NCBI GenBank assembly: GCA_002686195.1
Contig: NZAS01000102.1
Span: 6,973-12,498, forward strand
DNA: 5,526 nucleotides
Direction: 5' to 3'
Source: Candidatus Pacearchaeota archaeon
Lineage (GTDB): Archaea; Nanoarchaeota; Nanoarchaeia; Pacearchaeales; GW2011-AR1
The notes beneath the pieces were generated by a model, which saw nothing but the letters and a program-made list of their open reading frames with translations, ran no database searches and was not told the DNA's origin. Below, one piece after another: positions 4,873 to 5,526 of the stretch (the stretch's first letter is position 1; each line of letters starts with the position of its first letter). A program made the translations under genes and the position numbers.

Positions 4873-5526
4873 GTGACCACCCGCAAAGTCGACATCGTAT
4901 ACGCCGTCAAGGGTGCCAACGTCGCCCGACGAGCAGCCGAGGGGGTAGCCCAGGCCGAGGCGACGCTGGAGAAGTCCGTCGCCGCCGCCAGCGACAAGAT
5001 CACCACCCAGGCCCAGGCTTCCGCCACCCTCAGCGCCGCCATGAAGAGCACTTCTCAGGTGCTCGCGGTGCAGATCCAGCAGCTCAACGTCTACAGGGAC
5101 TCGGCGAGCACCGCGGCGAAGGCCACCCGGAACTTTGAGCAGGCCGGTCGCAGCCTCGGGGGTGCCAGTCAGCAGGGCGCCGCCAGCGCCACCCGCCTCG
5201 CCAGCGGCTTCGGTCGCGTCGGCGAAGCCGCCATCGTGATGAACCAGGGCCTCGGCGTCGCCGCCACGGCTGCCAGCACGCTCAGGGCCAGCTTTGATGC
5301 GCTGGCCGAGGGCGCACGGATGCGGGATCTGGCTCGCTCCTTTGAGGCCCTGGGCGGCAGTGCATCCACCCTCCAGGGTGCTCGGGGCGCTCTCGGCGGC
5401 ACCGTGAGCGATGCCGACATCCAGCGGTATTTCAACACCGCCCGCGCCCTTGGGATCTCTGCCGAGCGCTTCGAGCAGATCACCCGAGCGGCGAAGGCGT
5501 CAGCCACCCTCCTCGGCACCGACGTC
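4873..5526 (+). CDS. Phage tail tape measure protein (N-terminal 218 residues, 3' truncated)
   Basis: The frame is open from GTG 4873 to the right edge, so only the N-terminus is seen; full family members usually have several hundred to over a thousand residues. Tape measure proteins span the tail lumen, set tail length and help DNA delivery. The order seen is typical: a short beta strand (KVDIVYAVKG) at residues 5-14, a long Ala/Gln-rich helical region with coiled-coil character to about residue 100, a Gly/Ala-rich hydrophobic stretch (VGEAAIVMNQGLGVAATAAS), then, from residue ~157, a helical domain with FEALGGSASTL and ARALGISAERFEQI (Leu193-Gly-Ile-Ser), the widely shared tape measure signature ending in an aliphatic helix and LLGTD. 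It starts three bases after the T-extension stop, in the same frame, with GGGAG upstream, so it is probably translated by reinitiation. Identification is strong from signature and synteny. Confidence 0.85.
   Translation, partial: MTTRKVDIVYAVKGANVARRAAEGVAQAEATLEKSVAAASDKITTQAQASATLSAAMKSTSQVLAVQIQQLNVYRDSASTAAKATRNFEQAGRSLGGASQQGAASATRLASGFGRVGEAAIVMNQGLGVAATAASTLRASFDALAEGARMRDLARSFEALGGSASTLQGARGALGGTVSDADIQRYFNTARALGISAERFEQITRAAKASATLLGTDV

Noticed and set aside
4867..4875. Read-through of TGA linking the T extension directly to the tape measure (same frame)
   Set aside because: The two are in frame and separated only by TGA TCT, but the GTG has a well-placed GGGAG and a tape measure-type N-terminus begins right there; simple reinitiation suffices.
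1..5526. CRISPR array, tRNA, insertion sequence, toxin-antitoxin or defence gene
   Set aside because: I looked for spaced repeats, cloverleaf-like stretches, transposase or nuclease motifs and accessory cargo between structural genes and saw none; the genes are packed with almost no free space.

Overview
This window is a compact morphogenesis module of a tailed double-stranded DNA phage or prophage. All recognisable genes lie on the + strand. They run from the C-terminus of a Mu gpF/SPP1 gp7-type minor head protein, through head-tail joining and tail completion genes, to a tail tube protein, a frameshifted pair of tail assembly chaperones and the start of a tape measure protein. One tube-like gene and no sheath gene are seen, which fits a long non-contractile (siphovirus-like) tail. 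The DNA is GC-rich (about two thirds by eye), uses Shine-Dalgarno leaders and GTG/ATG starts, and carries no cellular housekeeping gene. The host is therefore a high-GC bacterium that I cannot identify; whether this is a free phage or a prophage cannot be told, because no integrase or attachment site is present.

Layout: 3-476, C-terminal part of the minor head protein (5' end outside the window). 479-1477, a 332-residue protein with an unrecognised beta-rich N-terminal half and a helical connector-like C-terminal half ending in a canonical EF-hand-like loop. 1474-1968, HK97 gp10/Mu gpG-like virion morphogenesis protein. 1965-2420, probable tail terminator. 2478-3773, tail tube protein. 3833-4390, first tail assembly chaperone (lambda G analogue). 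4372-4869, the -1-frame extension (lambda T analogue). 4873-5526, tape measure N-terminus, running off the window. The first four genes are translationally packed (ATGA overlaps or a 2-base gap). The only real gaps flank the tail tube gene, and both have the same architecture: a short GC hairpin, an ACTGA(A)CAACC element, a G-rich ribosome binding site and ATG.

How it works together: the minor head, connector, completion and terminator proteins finish the head-tail interface; the tube protein polymerises around the tape measure protein, which sets tail length; the G and G-T chaperones load tube subunits onto the tape measure. The best-supported non-trivial feature is a programmed -1 ribosomal frameshift: a GGGAAAA heptamer in exact phase at 4366-4372, an 8-base spacer, and a perfect 7-bp stem at 4381-4410. 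I find no defence, CRISPR, mobile or RNA gene. The module is ordinary in content; the interest lies in its recoding and intergenic regulatory structure.
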